NCBI GenBank assembly: GCA_002347935.1
Contig: DDYK01000050.1
Span: 1-33,446 of the forward strand
Direction: 5' to 3'
From: Actinobacteria bacterium UBA2236
GTDB lineage: Bacteria; Actinomycetota; Actinomycetes; Nanopelagicales; Nanopelagicaceae
DNA: 33,446 nucleotides
Both the position numbers and the translations under genes were made by a program. Of the stretch, positions 14,916-22,696 are shown piece after piece. Each line of letters begins with the position of its first letter. The first letter of the stretch is position 1. The notes beneath the pieces are model-generated. The model worked only from the letters and a program-made list of their open reading frames with translations, made no database searches and had not been told where the DNA came from.

Positions 14916-15882
14916 GGCAATCTTGCTCGTTGGTGGCAAAGGAACTCGCCTGGCAGAGTTAACAAAAAACACTCCTAAACCGATGCTAAAAGTAGCAGGG
15001 GCTCCAGTTACGCAGCATCAAATTGCTAGAGCCCAAGCAGCTGGAATAACTGAAATAGTCTTAGCAACTTCATATCTAGCTGAGGTTTTCGAGCCTTACT
15101 TTGGTGATGGCTCTAAATTTGGCATCTCAATTAAGTATGCAATTGAGGAGCAACCTTTAGGAACTGGCGGCGCAATTGCAAACGCTGCTAAGTGTTTAAA
15201 GCTAGCAGGCGATGAATCTGTTTTTATCTTTAATGGCGATGTTCTAAGCGGTCATGATTTAAAGGCTCAGGCGGAGTTTCATGAAAGTAAGGGGGCAGAT
15301 GTGACTCTGCACTTAGTAAGAGTGGAGGATGCTCGCGCCTATGGCTGTGTTCCACTGGATGTAGATGGCAAAGTTTTGGAATTTCTCGAAAAGATGGATC
15401 AGCCCAAGGTAAATACTATTAATGCTGGTTGTTACATATTTAACAAGAGCGCAATTGAGCAGATCAGCCCAGATGCCATAGTAAGTGTTGAGCGGCAGAC
15501 CTTCCCAGATCTTTTGGCGAGAAAAGGCGCCCTATATGGATATATTGATGACTCTTATTGGATTGATATGGGAACCCCAGAGTCATATATTAAAGCTTCA
15601 AGAGATTTGATTTTAAACTCTGAGATCTCACCTGCTACTAGGGGAGTAAGAGGAGGAGCGTTAATCGCTAGCGATGCAGGAATAGATGCCACAGCTGTGA
15701 TTTCCGATGGCTCTGTTATTGAATCTGGAGCAGTAATTGGAGCGCGTTGCCAAATCAAAGGCTCAATTGTTTCAACAGGGGTAAGTATTGGCGCTGATTC
15801 AATAATTGATAATTGCTATATCGCACCTAATGTTTCAATTGCAAGTAATGAAAAAATATTTGCGAAAATAATCAGTGATTAG
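14905..15882 (+). CDS. Sugar nucleotidyltransferase, probably mannose-1-phosphate guanylyltransferase
   Basis: This is a 325-residue enzyme. The N-terminal nucleotidyltransferase domain has ILLVGGKGTRLAELT with KPM (GGxGTRL pyrophosphorylase signature), EEQPLGTGGAIANA and FNGDVLSG (metal aspartate). The C-terminal 75 residues form a left-handed beta-helix of hexapeptide repeats (IDATAVISDGSVIESGAVIGA onward). The layout matches actinobacterial GDP-mannose pyrophosphorylase (Rv3264c), and a phosphomannomutase lies 5 kb downstream, which supports mannose. The related enzymes for glucose-1-phosphate or heptose cannot be excluded by motif alone. The first motif has VGG where AGG is usual. The GDP-mannose would feed envelope mannosylation, for example by the membrane glycosyltransferase downstream. 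Confidence 0.82.
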   Translation: MINKAILLVGGKGTRLAELTKNTPKPMLKVAGAPVTQHQIARAQAAGITEIVLATSYLAEVFEPYFGDGSKFGISIKYAIEEQPLGTGGAIANAAKCLKLAGDESVFIFNGDVLSGHDLKAQAEFHESKGADVTLHLVRVEDARAYGCVPLDVDGKVLEFLEKMDQPKVNTINAGCYIFNKSAIEQISPDAIVSVERQTFPDLLARKGALYGYIDDSYWIDMGTPESYIKASRDLILNSEISPATRGVRGGALIASDAGIDATAVISDGSVIESGAVIGARCQIKGSIVSTGVSIGADSIIDNCYIAPNVSIASNEKIFAKIISD

Positions 15883-15892
15883 CCTGCATTTG

Positions 15893-15926
15893 CCCCAAAA
15901 TTGAGGGAAAAATCGACAAATTGGGG
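15893..15926 (+). terminator. Imperfect hairpin after the nucleotidyltransferase gene
   Basis: CCCCAA (15893-15898) pairs with TTGGGG (15921-15926) around a 22-base loop in which TT and AA could add pairs. It lies 10 bases after the stop and is followed by an A/T-rich but not U-pure stretch. It is a possible weak terminator of the fdxA-dapC-nucleotidyltransferase operon, separate from the stronger hairpin before whiB. Confidence 0.35.
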
Positions 15927-15959
15927 ATTAATTTCTACCCAAAAAAACTTGCCATCAAC

Positions 15960-15988
15960 TTGACACATTCGAATAACAAGCGTGTAAT
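15960..15988 (+). promoter_or_regulatory. Strong sigma-70-type promoter for whiB
   Basis: TTGACA at 15960-15965 is a perfect -35. TGTAAT at 15983-15988 matches five of six bases of the -10 consensus, with the optimal 17-base spacing. The predicted transcription start is near 15995, which puts the 5' end directly before the GC-rich hairpin at 16001-16022. This is the best-matching promoter I found in the window. Confidence 0.75.
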
Positions 15989-16000
15989 TAGACCCTAGTA

Positions 16001-16031
16001 GGCCCACCATCAGGCGTGGGCCCTGTTTTTT
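16001..16031 (+). terminator. Terminator-like hairpin in the whiB leader
   Basis: GGCCCAC (16001-16007) and GTGGGCC (16016-16022) form a perfect seven-pair stem with an eight-base loop, followed by CTG and six T (16026-16031). That is the form of an intrinsic terminator. It sits between the whiB promoter and the whiB ATG. The base after the T-run begins the Shine-Dalgarno AGGGG (16032-16036). An outer pairing of CCCTA (15993-15997) with TAGGG (16031-16035) could also mask that site. It may end transcripts from upstream, attenuate whiB, or both. Confidence 0.75.
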
Positions 16032-16044
16032 AGGGGTATAACTG

Positions 16045-16338
16045 ATGACTGATGCTCGTCGAATAGAGCAGACTTTCATTCCTGGTCCAAGTATCCAATT
16101 GGGAAATGGCGAGATCGTTGAGCTGTCGTGGCAAGAGCGAGCGTTATGTGCCCAAACTGATCCCGAAGCTTTCTTCCCTGAAAAAGGTGGTTCAACCCGT
16201 GAGGCTAAGCGAGTTTGTCTCTCCTGTGAGGTGCGACAAGAGTGCCTTGAATACGCTCTCGCCCATGATGAGCGCTTTGGTATCTGGGGCGGACTTTCAG
16301 AGCGCGAACGTCGTCGCCTCAAGCGCCGTCCAGCTTAA
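16045..16338 (+). CDS. whiB2: WhiB-family iron-sulfur transcription factor (WhiB2/WhmD-like)
   Basis: This is a 97-residue protein with the Wbl signature: C35, C58, C61 and C67 (C-x22-C-x2-C-x5-C) to bind a [4Fe-4S] cluster, then the turn GIWGGLSERERR and a basic C-terminus (RRRLKRRPA) for DNA contact. WhiB proteins bind the main sigma factor and act as redox- or NO-responsive regulators. WhiB2/WhmD controls septation and cell division in other Actinobacteria. The assignment to WhiB2 rests on place, because the gene lies between a GDP-mannose pyrophosphorylase and a DUF3499/phosphomannomutase cluster as Rv3260c does. AGGGG precedes the ATG by eight bases. The gene has its own strong promoter and a terminator-like leader, so its expression is probably regulated after initiation. 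Confidence 0.92.
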   Translation: MTDARRIEQTFIPGPSIQLGNGEIVELSWQERALCAQTDPEAFFPEKGGSTREAKRVCLSCEVRQECLEYALAHDERFGIWGGLSERERRRLKRRPA

Positions 16339-16343
16339 ATTAA

Positions 16344-16362
16344 TTAGTTTTAGGAAAACTAA
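16344..16362 (+). repeat. AT-rich perfect inverted repeat after whiB
   Basis: TTAGTTTT (16344-16351) and AAAACTAA (16355-16362) are exact reverse complements around AGG, six bases after the whiB stop. It can form a weak RNA hairpin or serve as a protein site. It is not followed by a U-run, so it is at best a weak terminator ahead of the glycosyltransferase gene. Confidence 0.45.
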
Positions 16363-16425
16363 GTTATTCACCAACAGGGCCAAGGAAAACCGGTCTCAGC
16401 TTTTATTTAAACAAGGGGCGGTGTA

Positions 16426-19400
16426 ATGCCTACTTTAGATAATAACTTTGTCACTGCAATTATCGTCTCTCACAATGGAGCCCTCTGGTTACCTGAAGTT
16501 GTGGCATCTCTTGCCAAGCAGAGACGGGCAATCGATCAGATAATTGCTATTGATACTGGCTCTGAAGATAGTTCAGTTAAATTATTAAAAGGGGCTGGGA
16601 TTGTCACTATCTCCACGGCAAAAGAGACCGGCTTTGGCGCTGCAATTAAAGAAGCACTGAGCAATTCAAGAGTTAAGCGCGGCATTGAGTCACAAACTGA
16701 ATGGCTCTGGCTAATTCATGATGATTGCGCTCCTGATGCAAATGCACTCAAAGAGCTTTTAATAGCTCTTGATCAGCGACCAGCTGTTGCAATGGCTGGG
16801 CCCAAATTACGTGGCTGGCACGATCGAAACCACTTATTGGAGCTAGGAATAAGTATCGCCTCAAATGGCGCTCGCTGGACGGGTCTGGAATATCGCGAGT
16901 CCGATCAAGGTCAACATGATGGAGTGAGCGAAGTCTTAGCCGTTAGTACTGCAGGTGCTTTAATTCGCCGCGATGTCTTTGAAGAGTTAGATGGTTTTGA
17001 TCCCGAACTTTCTTTATTTCGAGACGATGTTGACTTTGGATGGCGCGTGCACACTGCTGGACACTCGGTAATAGCAGTTCCAAAAGCTATTGCTTATCAC
17101 GCTGAAGCCGCCTCTAATGAAAGAAGGCGTATTGATGTCTCAGATGCCTTCCTTCATCGCCCACTGCTTCTAGATCGAAGGCATGCCGCCTATGTTTTGA
17201 TGGCCAATACATCATGGTGGCTCCTGCCATTGATTGCGATCCAACTTCTTTCAGCATCGTTATTTCGCGCAATTGGTTATCTACTAGCAAAACTTCCAGG
17301 ATATGCCTTAGATGAGATCGCAGCAGTTGCGCTGGTAATTCTGCAGCCACAGGACATATTTAGAGCGAGAGCAAAGCGAAGAAAGAATCGCTTGGTTTCA
17401 TCAAGAGTCATCTCTCGCTTTGTTCCACCTCGTGGATCGCAGCTGCAATTAGCAATTGAGCGATCTGGCGCTGCTATTTCTCGAAGTTGGCGCCGCTCAT
17501 CGATTTATGAAGAAAATGTCATCAGTAACTCTGCTCTAGATCTAAATGATGAAGCGCTCGAAAATGCAGACATTGATTTGGTTCAAGCTCCATCTCCCAT
17601 TAGATGGCTGACTCGACGGCCAATACTTAGCGTCTCTTTGCTTGTTATTTTGATGACCTTAATTGCCTCCCGAAATCGTTTTGGAGCAATAGTTGGTGGC
17701 GCTTTAGCGGCAACTCCTACAAAAGCATTTGAATTATTTTCCATGTATTCCGATTCTTGGCATACCGTTGGGCTGGGCTCAAGTACTAGCGCCCCGCCTT
17801 GGGTGGCCTACATCGGATTTGGTTCCTTACTAACTGGCGCAAACTCCTCGCTATTTATTACCGCATTATTTCTTGGCGCAGTTCCACTAGCCCTCTTGGG
17901 CTCATATCTTTTGGCAAGGAAATTTACCAATCTCCATTTTCTTGCACTCATGGCCGCTCTGCTCTATACCTTTTCACCAACCACGCTAAGTGCCATAAAT
18001 AGCGGAAGAGTTGGAACCTTAGTCTTAGTAGTAATCGGGCCGTGGTTGATTAGATCGCTCTTTGGTCTAGAGCAGCTGGAAAATCTCTCCTGGCGAAAGA
18101 CATTCTGGATTGCGCTGTTATTGACTTTTGTCTGCGCCTTCTCACCCATGACTTTTATGTCTATCCTGCTCTGGCAGGTTATCTTGGTAATCTTTGATGT
18201 AGTTGCTTTTAATTCGAAGAATAATTCGATGGATAAGTCAGTCTTTGATGGAAGAAATACCCGTCGAATTGCCGTGACCATTACTCCCTTGATTGTTAAT
18301 GCTCCTTGGTCAATTGAATTCATTCTTCATCCATCAAGAATCCTGCTTGATCCAGGTTTAAGCCTGGCTGGTGGAGAAGTTCTTTCGTTACTTCTCGGAA
18401 ATCCGGGCGGAGTTGGGGCGCCGCCGATTTGGATAATTTCACCCATACTTCTTATCGCTGTGATTGCTATTTTCGTCAGTAAGACAGCGCGCTTGGGCGA
18501 GGTGGCGCTATTTTTCATAGCAATTGCGGCGCTACTTGGCTCAAGGCAGGTTTCAGGACATGGCAGTTTTACTCCAGAGCAACTCTGGGTGGGTTCTCTT
18601 CTAGTAATCCCAACCTTAACTGCTCTACTTGCCGCAGTAATCATGATTGATAGCTATCTACCCAGCCTTATCCAATCTCATATTAATTTTCGCCATATTC
18701 TTCTTGGTTTTACCGCTTTGATTTCAGCGCTCTCTATTCTCGCTTCGGCTACTTGGTGGCTGGGCTCTGCCAAGAGCGCGCCAGTGCAAGCAAATTCAAA
18801 ATCCGCCCTTCCAGCTTTTCTCAGCGCCAGCGCACAAACCGAAGGACGTTATAAAACTTTGGTCTTAAGAGCAGAGTCGGCAAAGGTGAAATACTTCATC
18901 GCTCGAGATAAAGACCTGCAACTAGGACAAGCTGATGTCATTACAGGACTTGCTCCAGTAGTTACTAAGGCAATAAATGATCTAATCGCTGGATCTGGAG
19001 TTAGTAGCAGTAAAGTCTTTGCTGAATTTGGAATTCGATATCTCTTCTTAGCAAATCCGATTGATGATGAGCTGGTGCGAACTATTGACGGCGCAGGAGG
19101 ATTTACCAGGGCTGCCTCTACTGATGAGGGAATAACTTGGAAAGTTCCTGGAGCACTTGGGCATATTTCATTTCTGTCTCAAGATGGTACTTACTCTGTT
19201 CTGCCAAGCGGTGAAATTGGTGCCGCAGGAAGACTTACATCTGCTGGCGTGATAATAATTACCGAAAAGTATGACAAGCGTTGGAGGATGCTCCTAAATG
19301 GTACTTATCTTCCGTTGACCCAAACTGAAAATGGAGTACCAAGGTTTTATGTTTCAGAACCTGGAGATTTCCTAATCTTCCATGATGCCACTTCAAGGAG

Positions 19401-19503
19401 AGCCTGGGTTTCACTCCAATTATTGACCTTTCTAACCTTGATTATTCTTGCCCTTCCTGCTCGTCGCAGAAGAAGCCAGATGAGTGAGCAGGAATTAGCA
19501 TGA
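16426..19503 (+). CDS. Large membrane glycosyltransferase, GT2 domain plus multi-span C-terminal half
   Basis: This is a 1025-residue protein. Residues 8-240 form a GT2 domain: AIIVSHNGALWLPEVVASL, AIDTGSEDSS, the metal-binding pair D99/D100 in LIHDDCAPD, and FRDDVDFGWRVHTAGH. Two membrane spans follow near 265-305. From about 395 to 760 there are many further spans, with loops such as SPTTLSAINSGRVG that recall GT-C enzymes. A soluble segment (about 790-980) and one last helix (LLTFLTLIILALP) with a basic tail complete it. It probably transfers sugars to a lipid-linked or cell-wall acceptor at the membrane. Neighbouring mannose-nucleotide genes suggest a mannose-derived donor, which is inference. 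AAGGGG precedes the ATG. The stop overlaps the DUF5719 gene by four bases. Confidence 0.82.
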   Translation: MPTLDNNFVTAIIVSHNGALWLPEVVASLAKQRRAIDQIIAIDTGSEDSSVKLLKGAGIVTISTAKETGFGAAIKEALSNSRVKRGIESQTEWLWLIHDDCAPDANALKELLIALDQRPAVAMAGPKLRGWHDRNHLLELGISIASNGARWTGLEYRESDQGQHDGVSEVLAVSTAGALIRRDVFEELDGFDPELSLFRDDVDFGWRVHTAGHSVIAVPKAIAYHAEAASNERRRIDVSDAFLHRPLLLDRRHAAYVLMANTSWWLLPLIAIQLLSASLFRAIGYLLAKLPGYALDEIAAVALVILQPQDIFRARAKRRKNRLVSSRVISRFVPPRGSQLQLAIERSGAAISRSWRRSSIYEENVISNSALDLNDEALENADIDLVQAPSPIRWLTRRPILSVSLLVILMTLIASRNRFGAIVGGALAATPTKAFELFSMYSDSWHTVGLGSSTSAPPWVAYIGFGSLLTGANSSLFITALFLGAVPLALLGSYLLARKFTNLHFLALMAALLYTFSPTTLSAINSGRVGTLVLVVIGPWLIRSLFGLEQLENLSWRKTFWIALLLTFVCAFSPMTFMSILLWQVILVIFDVVAFNSKNNSMDKSVFDGRNTRRIAVTITPLIVNAPWSIEFILHPSRILLDPGLSLAGGEVLSLLLGNPGGVGAPPIWIISPILLIAVIAIFVSKTARLGEVALFFIAIAALLGSRQVSGHGSFTPEQLWVGSLLVIPTLTALLAAVIMIDSYLPSLIQSHINFRHILLGFTALISALSILASATWWLGSAKSAPVQANSKSALPAFLSASAQTEGRYKTLVLRAESAKVKYFIARDKDLQLGQADVITGLAPVVTKAINDLIAGSGVSSSKVFAEFGIRYLFLANPIDDELVRTIDGAGGFTRAASTDEGITWKVPGALGHISFLSQDGTYSVLPSGEIGAAGRLTSAGVIIITEKYDKRWRMLLNGTYLPLTQTENGVPRFYVSEPGDFLIFHDATSRRAWVSLQLLTFLTLIILALPARRRRSQMSEQELA

Positions 19504-20807
19504 AAGAGACGCGGGCCAGCTTTGCACTTTTGTTTTTTATTATTGTGGCTCATATTGCGCACCTGCTTCCACAGATCTCGTCAAATTCTGTTATTACTCA
19601 GTCATATCCGGCAACGGCATGCCCTGCTGGGGTATCTGGAGCCAAAGCAACTGCCTTACTTGCCTCAAGAAATATTGAGATAAGAAATATTAATCAACCT
19701 AATGTGGAGCTAACGAAAAATGGTTCTGGAAGCTATCCACTCAATCGCGGCGCTATTTTGGTTGCTGGAAATCCCGCGAATACCAATGTAATTGTTACTA
19801 GATCAGGCAAGTGGAGTAGCGCTGCTACCTGCACTATTAGTCCTTCGATCAATTGGTTTGTTGGTGGAACAGCTAACGTCACTAGTCAATCAAAGCTAAT
19901 TATGATTAATAGCGGTTTAAGTGATGCACTAATTGACTTAACTGCATTTTCTGAAAGTGGTGCTAGTCAGAGCCTTGCGGTAACAGTCAAAGCTTCATCT
20001 GAGAAAGTAGTTCGTATTGACTCGTTATCGCCGGGCTCTGAGTTAATAGTTCTTAAGGTTGAAACTCGAAGTGGTCGAATAACTTCATATCTCTTAGATG
20101 AGCGAGTGCGCGGCTTGAGTAATATTGGTGGAGACTTTGTTCCAGCAATATCTGAGGCGAGCAAAGAATTAGTAATTGCAGGTCTTGCCGTCAAGCTGGG
20201 CTCTGGTAGCTCAATTAAACACACTTTAAGGCTTATGAGTATTGGAGAAGTTGATGCTAGCGCTAGCGTTGAGATCATCTCACCCGATGGTGTCTATGTT
20301 CCCTTTGGAATAGGGGAGATCTCTTTAAATGCCCAAGAAGTTAAAGATATAGATTTAAGCAGTGTTGATTTTGGCAACAAAGCATTTGCTCTAAAAATAA
20401 CCTCTAACGAAGAGGTGGTTGCATCAGTGCTATCAGAAGTCAAGAGCGGTTCAGTTTCAGACTTTACATGGAGCGCTCCAAGTCAAGGATTTAATACTGT
20501 GGCATTTAATATCTATGGACTTGAACCTGTGATCAGCTTTGTTGGGGAGAGAGTAATCCTGTCCATAGTTTGGAGAGATAGACAGGGCAAGAGCAATAGT
20601 GAATTGATTCGAGGTGATGAGATAGTTAATTGGAGGGTTCCAGCCAATACCAGGCTAATAACTATCACTAGCGCAAACCCGGTAGTTGCAGCAATGAGCT
20701 GGCTCTCCGGTGATGGAGTTGCCCGCCTTGGCATAGCTCCGAGTACAAACCTAGAAAGTGCTACAAAGCCAATTGCAGATATTGCAGTTATCCAGCCTCG
20801 CGGCTAG
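19500..20807 (+). CDS. DUF5719-type membrane-anchored extracytoplasmic protein
   Basis: This is a 435-residue protein. A short basic start and a hydrophobic segment (FALLFFIIVAHIAHLLPQI, about residues 9-27) form a signal anchor or signal peptide. The rest is rich in S, T, V, I and G with alternating beta-strand character and no obvious catalytic motif. In Actinobacteria a protein of this size and make-up (DUF5719) lies between the large glycosyltransferase and DUF3499. Position and overall character support the call more than any one motif. The ATG overlaps the glycosyltransferase stop by four bases, so the two are probably co-translated and may act on the same envelope polymer. The function is unknown. 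Confidence 0.7.
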   Translation: MKETRASFALLFFIIVAHIAHLLPQISSNSVITQSYPATACPAGVSGAKATALLASRNIEIRNINQPNVELTKNGSGSYPLNRGAILVAGNPANTNVIVTRSGKWSSAATCTISPSINWFVGGTANVTSQSKLIMINSGLSDALIDLTAFSESGASQSLAVTVKASSEKVVRIDSLSPGSELIVLKVETRSGRITSYLLDERVRGLSNIGGDFVPAISEASKELVIAGLAVKLGSGSSIKHTLRLMSIGEVDASASVEIISPDGVYVPFGIGEISLNAQEVKDIDLSSVDFGNKAFALKITSNEEVVASVLSEVKSGSVSDFTWSAPSQGFNTVAFNIYGLEPVISFVGERVILSIVWRDRQGKSNSELIRGDEIVNWRVPANTRLITITSANPVVAAMSWLSGDGVARLGIAPSTNLESATKPIADIAVIQPRG

Positions 20808-20849
20808 TAAATCCCATAAAACAGAGAGGTTAGAGACTAATCTCGCGCC

Positions 20850-21236
20850 ATGTCATCTTCCAATTACTCAAGTCCAAACTCTCGCCCTAGCACTGTTGGA
20901 AGACGTTGCACACGCTCTGGATGTAGTTCTCATGCAATTAAGACTCTTACCTATATTTACTCCGACTCCACAGCGCTTATCGGACCACTTTCAACATATG
21001 TTGAACCACATGCCTACGATCTCTGCGATGAGCATTCAGCAAAATTAACGGTGCCCCAAGGCTGGAGTGTTATTGAGCATAATCCTGATAGAGAAATTGT
21101 TGAACCATCTCCTGAAGATTTAATTGCTATTGCTGAAGCGATTCGCCAGAGTTTTGCCGAAGATATAGCTCCAAAGGCAGTAACTCCTGAAGTTGGTCGT
21201 CGTGGCCACCTTCGAGCAATTCCAGATAATAAGTAA
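20850..21236 (+). CDS. DUF3499 family protein (Rv3259-like)
   Basis: This is a 128-residue protein. The conserved core is RRCTRSGCSSHAIKTLTYIY, then the SDSTALIGPLSTYVEPHAYD block with LCDEH and LTVPQGWSV. C20, C25, C59 and H62 are placed to form a zinc-ribbon-like site. The family (M. tuberculosis Rv3259) is restricted to Actinobacteria, as far as I know, and uncharacterised. It sits in its standard place directly upstream of phosphomannomutase, 42 bases after DUF5719. The C-terminal third (from about residue 75) is variable and acidic, ending RRGHLRAIPDNK. Confidence 0.9.
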   Translation: MSSSNYSSPNSRPSTVGRRCTRSGCSSHAIKTLTYIYSDSTALIGPLSTYVEPHAYDLCDEHSAKLTVPQGWSVIEHNPDREIVEPSPEDLIAIAEAIRQSFAEDIAPKAVTPEVGRRGHLRAIPDNK

Positions 21237-21254
21237 TGAGGCTAAGGTTTAACG

Positions 21255-22643
21255 GTGGATCAAGAGCTTCTCAATAAAGTAATTAAGGCCTATGACATTC
21301 GCGGCTTAGTTGATGAAGAGATTAGCGTTGACTTCACTTTTGCGCTTGGAATTGCCTTTGCTAAATTCATTGAGCGTGAACGCGAGCCAGCAACGATAGT
21401 TGTGGGTGAAGATATGCGCCCTTCATCTCCTGAATTAGCAGGCGCATTTTCAGATGGCATAACTTCACAGGGACTTGATGTAATTCGTATTGGACTCTGC
21501 TCAACTGATCAACTTTATTTTGCATCAGGAGCGCTTAATATGCCTGGAGCAATGTTTACTGCTAGCCATAATCCAGCGCAATACAATGGAATAAAGCTGT
21601 GTAAGAGTGGAGCAAAACCAATTGGCCAAGAATCGGGGCTTGCTTGGATTAAGGCGGCAATCGCTCAAGGTTTTCCGATCCCAAATCGCCCAATGGGAAA
21701 AGAGCGAAGCCAGGATTTACTAGCAGATTACGTTAAATTCCTATTCTCGCTCTTTCCCGAGAAATCTTTTGCTCCAGATTTTCAATCAAGGCCGCTTCGC
21801 ATCGCAATTGATGCGGGAAATGGGATGGGAGGGCATACCGCTCCTGCAGTAATGCGAGAGATCAATGCCGTAGTTGATGGAATCTATTTTGAATTGGATG
21901 GAAGCTTTCCAAATCATGAGGCAAATCCGATAGATCCTAAAAATTTAGTTGATCTACAAAATCTAGTTAAGGAGAAAGGCTCAGATATAGGTTTGGCATT
22001 TGATGGTGATGCAGATCGTTGCTTCCTTGTGGATGAAAAGGGAGAGCTAGTCTCACCATCTGCGCTAACTGCTCTAATCGCAAAACGAGAACTCATTAGA
22101 AATCCTGGCGCAGCAATTATCTATAACTTGATTTCCTCCAAAGCTGTTGCAGAGGTAATTTCTGAATCAGGCGGCAAAGCGCTTCGCTCCAGAGTAGGTC
22201 ACTCCTATATAAAACAGATGATGGCAGATCAGAGCGCGGTATTTGGGGGAGAGCATTCAGGACATTTCTATTTTAAGGACTTCTGGTATGCAGATTCTGG
22301 AATGCTTGCAGCGCTTCATGTAATAGCAGCCCTTCTTGAAAGTCAGATGAAGTTATCTGAGCTAATGAAGAGCTTTAATCGATATAGCCTAAGTGGTGAG
22401 ATCAATACAACAGTTGTTGATCAAGGCAAAGCGATAGAGAAGATCAAGTCCTACTTTAGAGATTATGAGCCAGGCTTAACTTTTGATGAGCTTGATGGCC
22501 TTACCGTTAACGCAAAGAGTTGGTGGTTTAACCTAAGGTCTTCTAATACTGAACCGCTATTAAGGCTAAATGTTGAGGCAGATACCCAAGAGCAGATGGC
22601 TTCTATGCGAGATCTGGTCTTGCAGTTAATAAGAAACGGGTAA
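21255..22643 (+). CDS. manB: Phosphomannomutase / phosphoglucomutase
   Basis: This is a 462-residue alpha-D-phosphohexomutase that interconverts mannose-6-phosphate and mannose-1-phosphate. The four domains are marked by the phosphoserine loop TASHNPAQYNGIK (S104), the Mg2+ loop DGDADRC (D250, D252, D254), the sugar-binding loop GEHSGHFYF, and the phosphate-binding RSSNTEPLLRLNVEA near the C-terminus. It corresponds in place to Rv3257c (PMM). GDP-mannose made with the nucleotidyltransferase at 14905 would serve envelope mannosylation. Specificity between mannose and glucose is not visible. The GTG at 21255 starts 18 bases after the DUF3499 stop. Adenosylhomocysteinase follows after 53 bases. 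Confidence 0.93.
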   Translation: MDQELLNKVIKAYDIRGLVDEEISVDFTFALGIAFAKFIEREREPATIVVGEDMRPSSPELAGAFSDGITSQGLDVIRIGLCSTDQLYFASGALNMPGAMFTASHNPAQYNGIKLCKSGAKPIGQESGLAWIKAAIAQGFPIPNRPMGKERSQDLLADYVKFLFSLFPEKSFAPDFQSRPLRIAIDAGNGMGGHTAPAVMREINAVVDGIYFELDGSFPNHEANPIDPKNLVDLQNLVKEKGSDIGLAFDGDADRCFLVDEKGELVSPSALTALIAKRELIRNPGAAIIYNLISSKAVAEVISESGGKALRSRVGHSYIKQMMADQSAVFGGEHSGHFYFKDFWYADSGMLAALHVIAALLESQMKLSELMKSFNRYSLSGEINTTVVDQGKAIEKIKSYFRDYEPGLTFDELDGLTVNAKSWWFNLRSSNTEPLLRLNVEADTQEQMASMRDLVLQLIRNG

Positions 22644-22696
22644 ACTACCGCTTCTAATCAGAGGCAAGCACTAAACCCATCAGGAGATAAATTCAA

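Noticed and set aside
20823..20843. Hairpin GAGAGGTTAG/CTAATCTC before DUF3499
   Set aside because: The stem needs a two-base bulge and has only a three-base loop, so it is too weak to call.
22644..22696. SAH or SAM riboswitch ahead of the adenosylhomocysteinase gene
   Set aside because: The 53-base spacer holds a small GCT/TCT hairpin and GGGT/ACCC ends, but I could not match it to any SAM or SAH riboswitch consensus I remember, and it is very short.
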